Source: JAKVAV01 sp964635965 (lineage in GTDB: Bacteria; Bacteroidota; Bacteroidia; Flavobacteriales_D; Cryomorphaceae). Taken from it: a stretch of DNA of 35,120 bases. The position numbers were made by a program, and so were the translations under genes. Shown piece by piece: positions 10,159-17,171 of the stretch (its first letter is position 1; each line of letters begins with the position of its first letter). The notes below the pieces were generated by a model, which saw only the letters and a list, made by a program, of their open reading frames with translations, did not search any database and was not told the DNA's origin. Location: assembly GCA_964635965.1 (NCBI GenBank), contig CAZWQX010000024.1:1-35120 (forward strand), given 5' to 3'.

Positions 10159-10184
10159 AGTGAGATTGCCAGGTACTATTGTTT

Positions 10185-10192
10185 CAAATATA
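10185..10192 (-). promoter_or_regulatory. Bacteroidota -7 element before the HYR adhesin
   Basis: On the minus strand this reads TATATTTG, an exact match to the Bacteroidota -7 consensus TAnnTTTG. It sits about 26 bases before the adhesin ATG, which leaves a short 5' leader. No convincing -33 TTG element is seen about 19 bases upstream, so this is a moderate call. It would drive the adhesin-PorP-OmpA unit. Confidence 0.45.
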
Positions 10193-10280
10193 GACGAAAG
10201 CCCAAGGCACGGGTGTCCAGTTTTTTGAATTTTATTCCGATCTAATTGTTAATGAAATTTGAGAGCTAACGACCTGTTTT

Positions 10281-11147
10281 TTAATCTTGGTGAAGGTCTG
10301 CTCCACAATCTTTACAGAAATGAGAATCAGGGGGAAGATCTTCAGAACCACAGCTCCGGCAAATCAACCCATTTTTTCTCATGGTTGCAGCGGCGTCAAC
10401 TTCCTTGTAAATCTCTGCTCCAACTATTCCCGTGGGGATGGCAATTATTGAATAACCGAGTAACATGATGATTGAGGCGATGAATTGCCCTAGAACCGTC
10501 TGAGGAGTAATATCACCAAACCCTACTGTTGTTAGTGTCACAATTGCCCAATAAATACTCTGCGGTATGCTGTGGAAACCGGACTCGCCCCCTTCCACGA
10601 GGTACATGATGCTGCCTAAGATGAATACCAGAACCAAGAGAGCTAGAAAGAAAACAGTGATTTTATGCCTACTCGCAATAAGCGCTCTTCCCAGAATTTT
10701 GGATTCCGAAACGAATCGGACCAACTTGAGAATTCTAAAGATCCTCAAGAGCCTGAGCGCTCGAAGAATCGCTAAGCTCTGGGATCCTACGATGAAGAAA
10801 CTCAAGTATGTTGGCAATATCGAAAGAAAGTCGATTATTCCCAGGAATGAGAAAATGTACGATCTCGGCTTTTTTACCACCCAAATTCTAGCCAAATATT
10901 CCAAGGTAAAGAAGATGGTAACGACCCATTCAATGACCCGCAATTCCGTACCAAAATCTTCGGCAATGAAATCGACCGTTTCGAGCATTACGGCCGCTAC
11001 ACTGACCAAGATCAGAATGAGCAATGTGATATCGAATATCTTGCCTGCTCTGGTATTTGTGCCGAAGATGATTAAGAAGAGTCTCTTCCTGAGGGGACTG
11101 TCTTGAAATCGTTCTTCAGCGGTTTTCGCCGGATCGTCTTCGGTCAT
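10281..11147 (-). CDS. Voltage-gated-type potassium channel with C-terminal zinc ribbon
   Basis: A 288-residue, six-transmembrane ion channel. S1 lies at ~37-57. The S4-like helix at ~126-145 has arginines at three-residue spacing (LRALRLLRIFRILKLVR), which is the voltage-sensor pattern. The pore loop carries the potassium selectivity filter TVGFGD at 207-212, and the last helix spans ~220-245. The C-terminal tail ends in a CxxC-11-CxxC zinc ribbon (Cys263, Cys266, Cys278, Cys281), which could act in gating or assembly; that is inference. It starts 26 bases after the stop of the alkane-monooxygenase-like gene and is probably co-transcribed with it. The family assignment is firm; whether it is truly voltage-gated is not visible from sequence. 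Confidence 0.93.
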   Translation of the reverse strand: MTEDDPAKTAEERFQDSPLRKRLFLIIFGTNTRAGKIFDITLLILILVSVAAVMLETVDFIAEDFGTELRVIEWVVTIFFTLEYLARIWVVKKPRSYIFSFLGIIDFLSILPTYLSFFIVGSQSLAILRALRLLRIFRILKLVRFVSESKILGRALIASRHKITVFFLALLVLVFILGSIMYLVEGGESGFHSIPQSIYWAIVTLTTVGFGDITPQTVLGQFIASIIMLLGYSIIAIPTGIVGAEIYKEVDAAATMRKNGLICRSCGSEDLPPDSHFCKDCGADLHQD

Positions 11148-11173
11148 AAGGTTAGTCGGGTAAGATTTGGAGC

Positions 11174-12235
11174 CTATACCGTTTGAACTTCAAAATTTTT
11201 ATTGGTTTCCTTTTTGATTCTCCTGTTCATAATGGCGAACCATGCAGGTGGGAAAAGACTGAGCAGCATCATCCCCGGATACCCCGTCGGCATTTGAGGA
11301 CTCTCTTCGTGGTGTACAAGCGTTTGATATTTTTTTGCCGGTTTGTAGTGATGATCACTGTGGCGCGATAGCTCAAATAACATTACCCTACCCACAATAT
11401 GATTGGAGTTCCAGGAGTGTATGGGTTCCACTCTCTCATAACGATTGTCGCTGACTTTCTTGCGGGCCAGTCCATAATGCTCAATGTAATTAACGGTTTC
11501 CAGCAATAGGAATCCAAATACCGCTGCTCCTGTGTAAATCAAGGTTATTTTCCAGCCAAAGAAGAAAAATATTGCCGCCCAAAAAGCCAGCTGTATTAGC
11601 TGAAATCGAATCATTTCATTTTCCAAACTGAAAACAGTCTTATTGAGCCTCTTTAGTCGTTGATTTTCCAATCTCCATGCGGAGACATAACTGTAAACGA
11701 CTGATCTGATCCAGAAGTGATACAGGGTTTCGTTGTATCGAGAAGATGCAGGATCTTCATGAGTACTCACATTGCGGTGATGACCGCGGTTATGTTCGAT
11801 AAAGAAATGCATGTAAGCCGTCGGCAGAAGCAGCGCTTTCGCCATTATCTGCTCGTGGGCTTTTTGACGGTGTCCCAGTTCGTGCGCAACATTGATTCCA
11901 ATACCTCCTAGTAGCGTTCCTAAAGAAAAGGTCAGCCCTGTAATTTCATACGTTTCAAGTGGGGTGTTGGCAAGCGTGTAGAGGTATAGTCCTACAGAAG
12001 CGAATAATGTTGGGACGATCATGTAAAGCAAGAAATCGTAGGCACGATCATTTTTTCTCATCTCCGATTCCGCTTTGGAAATGTTCACAGGGTCAGGACG
12101 AAAGAATAGTTCTAGAACGGGTATTACCCCAAAAGCGAATAACAAAGACCCGAAAGTCCACATTCCTCCTTTAACCACACCCACAACGAAAAGAGCGGGA
12201 ATGATATAAACCATTCCATATTTAAGTGCTTTCAT
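11174..12235 (-). CDS. alkB: Alkane 1-monooxygenase-like membrane di-iron hydroxylase
   Basis: A 353-residue integral membrane protein of the AlkB branch of the fatty-acid-desaturase-like superfamily. The three histidine boxes are present: HELGHR (H118, H122), EHNRGHH (H148, H152, H153) followed by the family's DPASSR, and RHSDHH (H292, H295, H296), plus the NYIEHYGL motif (H253). These ligate the two irons that insert oxygen at the terminal carbon of medium-chain alkanes, using electrons from rubredoxin. No rubredoxin gene is adjacent. Length is slightly below the ~400 residues of Pseudomonas AlkB. Bacteroidota members annotated this way may act on other hydrophobic substrates, so substrate is uncertain. 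It is followed directly by the potassium-channel gene. Confidence 0.9.
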   Translation of the reverse strand: MKALKYGMVYIIPALFVVGVVKGGMWTFGSLLFAFGVIPVLELFFRPDPVNISKAESEMRKNDRAYDFLLYMIVPTLFASVGLYLYTLANTPLETYEITGLTFSLGTLLGGIGINVAHELGHRQKAHEQIMAKALLLPTAYMHFFIEHNRGHHRNVSTHEDPASSRYNETLYHFWIRSVVYSYVSAWRLENQRLKRLNKTVFSLENEMIRFQLIQLAFWAAIFFFFGWKITLIYTGAAVFGFLLLETVNYIEHYGLARKKVSDNRYERVEPIHSWNSNHIVGRVMLFELSRHSDHHYKPAKKYQTLVHHEESPQMPTGYPGMMLLSLFPPAWFAIMNRRIKKETNKNFEVQTV

Positions 12236-12362
12236 TTCAAACCAAGGTTAAAAACTGAAAGTTACAAAATTCGAAAAAGAAAATAATCTGCCTACGAATT
12301 GAAATTTTTCATTCTGAAAATCAATTAGATATGATTTTTTTTCGATTTTTTTTCGAATTCCA

Positions 12363-12477
12363 AAAACCTTTCGAAACCGTCGAGGTTATATTGACCAGCA
12401 AGATAGTGCTGGTTGATAGGTTAGTTTAATAGTAGAGTAGTAGAGGAAGCAGTCAGGAGTGGCTGCTTTCTTCTTTT
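12363..12477 (+). ncRNA. Tandem small-RNA-like element, copy 1
   Basis: A ~95-nt conserved core starts at 12384 (GGTTATATTGACC) and is preceded, exactly 11 bases away, by a conserved AAAACCTTTC block (12363-12372). The core contains a perfect 7-bp hairpin, ACCAGCA-agatag-TGCTGGT, then a purine-rich single-stranded stretch (AGTAGAGTAGTAG), then a terminator hairpin with a T-rich tail. There is no open reading frame of note. The first ~60 nt are identical to copies 2 and 3. Best reading: a small RNA gene with its own terminator. Rfam families of Bacteroidota small RNAs (for example Flavo-1) are possible matches; I cannot assign one. Confidence 0.6.
12447..12477 (+). terminator. Intrinsic terminator of copy 1
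   Basis: AAGCAGTCA-ggag-TGGCTGCTT followed by a T-rich run. Compared with copy 3 the stem has one T·G wobble in place of T-A, so pairing is kept despite the base change. Confidence 0.65.
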
Positions 12478-12534
12478 ATATACCCTGTCAATTCGGCATT
12501 GATTCCTTTTTTAAAAAAAAAATAAACACTTGAG

Positions 12535-12610
12535 AAAACCTTTCTGACCCTATGCGGTTATATTGACCAGCAAGATAGTGCTGGTTGATAGGTTAGTTTA
12601 ATAGTAGAGT
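12535..12610 (+). ncRNA. Tandem small-RNA-like element, copy 2 (cut by assembly gap)
   Basis: The copy lies exactly 172 bases after copy 1. It has the same AAAACCTTTC block (12535-12544), the same 11-base spacing, and 55 bases of core from 12556 identical to copy 1, including the ACCAGCA/TGCTGGT hairpin. The 11 bases between block and core differ from those of copy 1, which shows that block and core are separately conserved. The 3' part with the terminator is lost in the N run. Confidence 0.55.
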
Positions 12611-12710
12611 NNNNNNNNNNNNNNNNNNNNNNNNNNNNNNNNNNNNNNNNNNNNNNNNNNNNNNNNNNNNNNNNNNNNNNNNNNNNNNNNNNNNNNNNNN
12701 NNNNNNNNNN
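12611..12710. other. Assembly gap of 100 N
   Basis: Exactly 100 N, the usual placeholder for a gap of unknown size. It begins inside copy 2 and ends at the first base of the copy 3 core, so the break was almost certainly caused by the tandem repeat. If the 172-base period holds, at least ~117 bases are missing, and further copies could be hidden. Confidence 0.95.
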
Positions 12711-12805
12711 GGTTATATTGACCAGCAAGATAGTGCTGGTTGATAGGTTAGTTTAATAGTAGAGTAGTAGAAAAAGCAGTCAGGAGTGACTGCTTTTTTT
12801 CTTTT
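12711..12805 (+). ncRNA. Tandem small-RNA-like element, copy 3
   Basis: The core is identical to copy 1 for about 61 bases, with the same 7-bp hairpin, and is followed by a stronger terminator than copy 1. Its upstream block is lost in the gap. It converges with the 3' end of the SDR gene at 12865. Confidence 0.6.
12771..12805 (+). terminator. Intrinsic terminator of copy 3
   Basis: AAAAAGCAGTCA-ggag-TGACTGCTTTTT is a perfect 12-bp stem with a 4-base loop and a long T run. The symmetric A and T tracts would let it also stop minus-strand transcription coming from the SDR gene. Confidence 0.8.
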
Positions 12806-12864
12806 ACACCTGTTACTTCATAGTCTTCACCTTCTTAGAAGTTCTCAATAGAGCAGTTCTGACC

Positions 12865-13584
12865 TTATCGCGTTGGCGGTTTGCTCGGCCGAACTTCAAT
12901 TTTCGAAGGAAGATTTCTGGCGTTCGTTTCCAAGAGGTAAACAATCATTTCTCCGATGTCTTCGGGTTGAATCTTCCATGCATCGGATGGTGATGGCGTA
13001 TGATCGTTAAAATGGCTTGTCACCGAGCCTGGCATGATCGTGGTCACCTTGATGTCGTGCTGTCGAAGGTCTAGCATTACTGCTTGACTAAAGCCCACTA
13101 ATCCGAACTTGCTAGCGTTGTAGGCTGATCCTCCCGCAAAGAAGTTTGTCCCCGCTAAACTGGCAATTGTTATGATATAGCCCTTCGATTCTTTTAGCGG
13201 TGCAATGGAAGGTTTGATGGTATTGAAAACTCCCGTGAGGTTGGTGTCGATGGTCTGATTCCATTTTTCAGCCGACATATCTTCGATACTTCCAAAATAG
13301 CCTAGGCCCGCATTGGCGATTACCACATCAAGTCTACCAAGCTGATTAACTGTTTCGGAAACGGCCTTTTCCATATCGTCCATCGAGCGAACATCAGCCG
13401 CCACTCCGATGGCTTTGGCACCGCCTGTTTCGTTCAGAGATTTTACTGCTTCGTCGACGGATTCTTGTTTCCGTCCTGTTACACAAACCGAAACTCCTTT
13501 TTTCATAAGAATTTCTGCAATTCCGTATCCTATTCCTTTTGTTCCGCCGGTTATGAGGGCGATTTTTCCTTGTATGTTGGTCAT
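12865..13584 (-). CDS. Short-chain dehydrogenase/reductase
   Basis: A 239-residue classical SDR. The N-terminal nucleotide-binding motif is TGGTKGIG (12-19), followed by NAG at 91-93, the structural Asn at 115 (DTNLTG), catalytic Ser142 (TIASLAG) and the YNASK motif with Tyr155 and Lys159. VTGRKQ after the second strand, with Arg38, suggests NADP(H). The substrate cannot be read from the sequence; the C-terminal segment is short and family-typical. No signal peptide, so cytoplasmic. Its start lies 40 bases from the four-helix-bundle gene, with ACC-rich repeat sequence between them, so shared transcription is uncertain. Confidence 0.92.
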   Translation of the reverse strand: MTNIQGKIALITGGTKGIGYGIAEILMKKGVSVCVTGRKQESVDEAVKSLNETGGAKAIGVAADVRSMDDMEKAVSETVNQLGRLDVVIANAGLGYFGSIEDMSAEKWNQTIDTNLTGVFNTIKPSIAPLKESKGYIITIASLAGTNFFAGGSAYNASKFGLVGFSQAVMLDLRQHDIKVTTIMPGSVTSHFNDHTPSPSDAWKIQPEDIGEMIVYLLETNARNLPSKIEVRPSKPPTR

Positions 13585-13591
13585 GATATTT

Positions 13592-13622
13592 GGTTTATGG
13601 TAAGTGGTAGATGGTCGATGGT
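13592..13622. repeat. ACC-rich short repeat, downstream flank of the four-helix-bundle gene
   Basis: On the minus strand this is a run of ACCatcgACCatctACCacttACC type spacing, abutting the stop codon of the four-helix-bundle gene. The other flank of the same gene (14091-14130) has similar ACC-rich repeats on the plus strand, so the two are in inverted orientation. Confidence 0.55.
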
Positions 13623-13623
13623 A

Positions 13624-14046
13624 CTACCGAATGCTTTTAATAAATTCCTTGTTAACGTAAAACTCAGTCGGTTCTGAAAAGTTTGATTTGTCAGACTTCT
13701 TAATGGAATACTGTAATTTGGAAATCATTCTTCCTAAAGAATCGCATGAGGATAGTATGGAAGCATAATCTGAGGCAGTTTCAAATTTCAGTTTTTCAGC
13801 TATTTCAACCTGAGTTTCCATTTCTGCCAAAGAGCCTTTTGCAATGCCAAGGAAGTGATAGAACTCTTTTTGGCTATTACGTCTTGAACCTTCGGCAATA
13901 TTGCTTGGGATAGAGACTGCTGATCTTCTCATTTGGCCAATTAAGCCGAACTTTTCACTCTCGGGAAAACCACTCGTTAGCTCGTAGATTTTAACAACTA
14001 AATCCATTGCCTGTTGCCACACTCGCAACTCTTTGTAATTGTTCAT
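13624..14046 (-). CDS. Four-helix-bundle protein (23S rRNA intervening-sequence type)
   Basis: A 140-residue cytoplasmic protein with the hallmark pattern of the S23/four-helix-bundle family: LRVWQQAMDLVVKIYELT near the start, then FGLIGQMRRSAVSIPSNIAEG, then EFYHFLGIAKGSLAEMETQ. The family was first found inside intervening sequences of 23S rRNA genes, but many free-standing copies occur in Bacteroidota; its biochemical role is unknown. Here it is not in an rRNA gene. The gene is bracketed by ACC-rich short repeats in inverted orientation, one of which reaches the stop codon of the neighbouring gene, consistent with it being a small mobile or recurrently inserted cassette (inference). Confidence 0.9.
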   Translation of the reverse strand: MNNYKELRVWQQAMDLVVKIYELTSGFPESEKFGLIGQMRRSAVSIPSNIAEGSRRNSQKEFYHFLGIAKGSLAEMETQVEIAEKLKFETASDYASILSSCDSLGRMISKLQYSIKKSDKSNFSEPTEFYVNKEFIKSIR

Positions 14047-14090
14047 AGCAAATCACTCCTTTTATTCAATCTTTCAAAATCTCATTAATT

Positions 14091-14130
14091 TACCTACCAC
14101 CTACTACCTACTACCTACTATCAACTACCT
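14091..14130. repeat. ACC-rich short repeat, upstream flank of the four-helix-bundle gene
   Basis: Plus strand shows CTACCACCTACTACCTACTA and continues in the same 7-base (ACCTACT) rhythm to 14130. It overlaps the stop codon (14125-14127) of the small unknown gene that follows on the minus strand, so the repeat supplies that gene's last codons or stop. Confidence 0.65.
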
Positions 14131-14457
14131 CGCTGGCGCCTCCACATCCGCAATAAACCAGCATCCTTCCATATTTGATACCAGCCACCCCACTGACCAC
14201 CAAATTCCCTCCTTGGCGACAACTGTAAAATCGTCGGTGCGATTGGTAGCGTCATCGAAAGTTAAACCCAGACTTAGAAGTTTTTCAAACACATCTCTTA
14301 CCTCCGAGGCATTCTTTACCCCAATTCCGAATAAATAATCGTCTTCTTGGAAGTCGATTCCGCCAAAAGATTGTCGAATAACCCTGATTCCTCCTTCCAC
14401 CAGGTCTTCGACTTTAAACTTTGGAACGATCACGTTGTATGTTCTGAAAACAATCAC
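14125..14457 (-). CDS. Small protein of unknown function
   Basis: 110 residues, no signal peptide or membrane segment, mixed alpha/beta composition with two Trp-rich stretches near the end (GIWWSVGW, GCWFIAD). I do not recognise the family. The text FGIGVKNASEVRDVFEKLLSLGLTFDD, read in parts, has the strand-helix pattern of a small alpha/beta fold, but no motif identifies a function. Its stop codon lies inside the ACC-rich repeat flanking the four-helix-bundle gene, so its C-terminus may have been altered by that insertion. Confidence 0.7.
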   Translation of the reverse strand: MIVFRTYNVIVPKFKVEDLVEGGIRVIRQSFGGIDFQEDDYLFGIGVKNASEVRDVFEKLLSLGLTFDDATNRTDDFTVVAKEGIWWSVGWLVSNMEGCWFIADVEAPAR

Positions 14458-14587
14458 GCTTTAAAGGTAGGTAATGTGAGTTGAGTTACATCTAGAGCCG
14501 GACTCATTGTCGACCTTTGAGCTAAGCCTTCGGCATTACGCCGAAATGTGCGATTGGTGTTTGGTTTAGTAACGCGGAAAAGCGTTC

Positions 14588-14624
14588 AAAAAAAGAAGGG
14601 AGACCAGTGGTCTCCCTTTTTCTT
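14588..14624. terminator. Bidirectional intrinsic terminator after trhO
   Basis: GGGAGACC-agt-GGTCTCCC (14598-14616), a perfect 8-bp stem with an A tract on one side and a T tract on the other. It directly follows the trhO stop on the minus strand and would work in both directions. Confidence 0.85.
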
Positions 14625-15711
14625 AATTCAGAATTTCGACGTCCTTAAACTTCTTCAACGCCTCTTCCAGCGGGTTGTGTAAGGTCTTGAACTTGATGTG
14701 TGGCGATCGACCTTTCTTATACACTTTAGCGTTCGCGTGTTTTCCTTGTCTGTGCACCTTCTGCTCTTCTTCTGACAGTTGAATTACCTCTTGGCAATCT
14801 TTTGAGCAACAGCCTTCGTATTTCTCCTTGCACGAATTGCATTGAATAAAGAGAGTATGACAACCCTTGTTTTCGCAATTGACGTGAGTATCGCAAGGCT
14901 CTCCACATTGGTGACACCTGGCAATGACATCTCTCGTAATCCCCTCGGCCATACGCTCGTCAAACACGAAGTTCTTCCCTACGAACTTGTTCTCCAATCC
15001 CTTTTCTCTGACCCGTCTGGTGTATTCGATAATTCCACCTTCTAGTTGGTGGACGTTCTCAAATCCTTGGTGCTTCAACCAAGCCGAGGCTTTTTCGCAG
15101 CGAATCCCTCCCGTGCAATACATCACCACGTTTTTGTCTTCTAAACCTCGCAGGTTATCGAGAATGTAAGGCAGTGAATCGCGAAAGGTGTCTACATCGG
15201 GAGTAATGGCATTTTCGAAATGACCCACTTCCGTTTCGTAGTGATTTCGCATATCGATGAGGATGGTGTCATCCTTCTCGATCAACGAATTGAATTCTTC
15301 TGCCTTTAGGTGTTTCCCCTTGTCGGTCACGTCAAAAGTCTCGTCGTTGAGTCCATCAGCCAGAATCTTGTGGCGTACTTTGATGATAAGCTTGTAGAAA
15401 CTCTTACCGTCATCATCCACCGCTACGTTCAGGCGGATGCCATTAAGGAAAGTAATACTGTAGAGATGATCCCTGAATTTCTCGAAGTTCTCTCGGGGAA
15501 CGGAAATTTGAGCGTTGATTCCCTCATGAGCCACGTAAGTACGTCCGTAAACGTTTAGGTCGCTCCAATGGATGAATAAGTAATCTCTGAAGAGTTGAGG
15601 ATTGCCGAGCTTCGCATATTGATAGAAAGAGATGGTGACGCGCTCTTGGTCACTCTCTATCATGCGCTGTTTGAGTATACGCCAATCCTCTTCGTTGTGC
15701 AGGTGTTTCAT
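14623..15711 (-). CDS. trhO: Oxygen-dependent tRNA uridine(34) hydroxylase (rhodanese family)
   Basis: A 362-residue cytoplasmic protein of the former UPF0176/YceA family. TrhO hydroxylates uridine-34 of certain tRNAs, a step towards 5-methoxy- or carboxymethoxy-uridine. The N-terminal acylphosphatase-like domain (residues ~24-115) includes GRTYVAHEGINAQISVP. The rhodanese domain (~135-235) has the active loop CTGGIRCEK with catalytic Cys199 and Cys205. The C-terminal region is Cys-rich (CHQCGEPCDTH, CENKGCH, CNSCKEKYEGCC), probably binding zinc, as in the family. It ends directly at a strong terminator and appears to be transcribed alone from the region 15712-15894. Confidence 0.95.
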   Translation of the reverse strand: MKHLHNEEDWRILKQRMIESDQERVTISFYQYAKLGNPQLFRDYLFIHWSDLNVYGRTYVAHEGINAQISVPRENFEKFRDHLYSITFLNGIRLNVAVDDDGKSFYKLIIKVRHKILADGLNDETFDVTDKGKHLKAEEFNSLIEKDDTILIDMRNHYETEVGHFENAITPDVDTFRDSLPYILDNLRGLEDKNVVMYCTGGIRCEKASAWLKHQGFENVHQLEGGIIEYTRRVREKGLENKFVGKNFVFDERMAEGITRDVIARCHQCGEPCDTHVNCENKGCHTLFIQCNSCKEKYEGCCSKDCQEVIQLSEEEQKVHRQGKHANAKVYKKGRSPHIKFKTLHNPLEEALKKFKDVEILN

Positions 15712-15894
15712 GTTACAATTGCAAGTTATACCGTGAAAAATCCTTCAAATGAAGAGGCTGCAAAGGTAGACGAAATCACCCTTAAATATCAAAAGTCGAA
15801 GTATTTCCTTAATCCTGCGAGGTATAACGGAAGAGATCTATTGAAAAGAGTTGAGAATAATCTGGGTAATGAGACTTTTTAAAATGAGGATATC

Positions 15895-16473
15895 TCAGGG
15901 CATGAACCTGCTTGGATCTTCTTTTTCTTTGCGAACTCGCTCTTTCTCCAATTGCATTTTCTCGAAATCCTCTTGTTCTTCAGACTTCGGTTCAACCCTT
16001 TTTCTGACTCTTTTCACGCGTTTTCCCGTTTTCTCATTAACGGTGATTGTCGAGGATTTGGGTATTCTTGGGTCCCCCAAAAGAAGTCCGAAAATGGGGA
16101 TTGCAATTCCGGTAAGAATTACCACGTACACCCCATAACCAATGGTGAAAGTCTCGTTAAATATTCCTGCAAAAATGTCTCCTTCTTCCGGTTCAGGTGG
16201 ATTCTTTAGGGCGTAGTATTGTATTCCACCAAGACCTGAAGCAATGATTGAAGTAATTATTGTAACAACCAGTAAAAACCTGCGAATGGATGTCGACTTA
16301 TCGCCAATCAAAGCGCAGATGACAGGTACCATAAACAGAGCTAAACAGAACCAGGCAATCTTTGTCTCCGTTCCCGGCATTGAACCGAGTATTGGCACAG
16401 TTGTCCATGGCATAAAGGTGGCCGATACGCCAAGAATGGCTAATAGCAGAATGGCAACTCTTTGTTTATTCAT
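15895..16473 (-). CDS. Four-transmembrane protein with charged C-terminal tail
   Basis: 192 residues; I do not recognise the family. Predicted membrane segments lie at ~5-25, 38-60, 66-84 and 112-132. The first loop holds PWTTVPILGSMPGTETK, a Pro/Gly-rich pattern seen in small Bacteroidota membrane proteins. The last ~60 residues are very basic and acidic (KTGKRVKRVRKRVEPK, then QEDFEKMQLEKERVRKEKED) and probably form a cytoplasmic coil. The gene stands alone between trhO and rnpB, transcribed away from rnpB. Confidence 0.75.
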   Translation of the reverse strand: MNKQRVAILLLAILGVSATFMPWTTVPILGSMPGTETKIAWFCLALFMVPVICALIGDKSTSIRRFLLVVTIITSIIASGLGGIQYYALKNPPEPEEGDIFAGIFNETFTIGYGVYVVILTGIAIPIFGLLLGDPRIPKSSTITVNEKTGKRVKRVRKRVEPKSEEQEDFEKMQLEKERVRKEKEDPSRFMP

Positions 16474-16670
16474 CTCTAAATCTGTTTACCCTTTTAACGC
16501 TGGATCGCTGGATTATTGATTCGAAGATAAGTTTTACCGTCAAAAATTAAATCGCAGTACAATGTGCCTTTTTGAAAATCAATGAAGCAGCTAAGGTGTA
16601 ATATCCTCTATTCAGTGACAAATAGTAAGTTATAGTTACAGCAAGGTTATTATTCCATCTTCAAATGCTC

Positions 16671-16678
16671 TACTTTTG
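16671..16678 (+). promoter_or_regulatory. Bacteroidota -7 promoter element of rnpB
   Basis: TACTTTTG, an exact match to TAnnTTTG. A weak -33 candidate (TTATT) ends 19 bases upstream, the expected spacing. Transcription would start around 16683-16686, just where the RNase P RNA is expected to begin. Confidence 0.6.
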
Positions 16679-16683
16679 CCTCG

Positions 16684-17078
16684 AACCGTTCCATCGCTCT
16701 CCCGATAGCTATCGGGAGGGAGGAAAGTCCGGACAGTTAAGAGCACCACGCTTCCTAACGGGAAGAGTCCGCCTCAGGCGGATATGGAAAGTGCCACAGA
16801 GACAATACCGCCCGCCTTGTACCTCCGATAAAGCTTCGGCGACATGCGGAAAGGCGTGGCAAGGGTGAAAAGAGTGGGGTAAGAGCCCACAGTCGGCGGT
16901 GGTGACATCGTCGGGAGGTAAACCCCGTGGACTGAAAGGCCATGTAAACCGAGGCTTGAGAGCTGCTCGTTCGATCTCGGAGGGTAGGCTGCGCAGATCT
17001 TGTCGGCAACGGCAAGGCCAGATGAATGATGGAACTCTCCGCCTGAGGCGGAGGGACAGAATCCGGCTTACAGGTTTT
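16684..17078 (+). ncRNA. rnpB: RNase P RNA, bacterial class A type
   Basis: The catalytic RNA of RNase P, which trims tRNA 5' ends. The universally conserved cores are visible: GAGGAAAGTCCGGAC after helix P3, GTGCCACAGAGACAA near P10-P11, AAGGGTGAAA with GTGGGGTAAGAGCCCAC (P12-P14 region), AGATGAATGATGGAAC, and the 3' end ACAGAATCCGGCTTACAG. The 5' AACC can pair with the 3' GGTT as P1. Peripheral helices P3, P9 and a P19-like helix are perfect palindromes (TCCCGATAGCTATCGGGA, TCCGCCTCAGGCGGA, TCCGCCTGAGGCGGA). Ends are set from the -7 element and the terminator and are good to a few bases. Confidence 0.95.
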
Positions 17079-17081
17079 ATT

Positions 17082-17114
17082 AAAAAGGCCCGACTACATT
17101 AGTCGGGCTTTTTT
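17082..17114 (+). terminator. Intrinsic terminator of rnpB
   Basis: CCCGACTA-cat-TAGTCGGG with flanking A and T tracts, four bases after the mature 3' end of the RNA. Confidence 0.85.
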
Positions 17115-17171
17115 AATGTACTATGAAGAATGCGGCAAACCATTTCCTGCGTTTTTTCGTTTAACCCACGA

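Noticed and set aside
12363..12805. CRISPR array or tRNA genes for the tandem element
   Set aside because: Units are ~95 nt with terminators and 172-base period, with no short palindromic repeat/unique spacer pattern; no cloverleaf or anticodon arm can be drawn.
14091..14130. ACC-rich tract as a CRISPR remnant
   Set aside because: The 7-base repeat has no spacers and no nearby cas genes.
15595..15882. Plus-strand frame over the trhO start region
   Set aside because: Mostly antisense to trhO; the free part is short and shows no motif.
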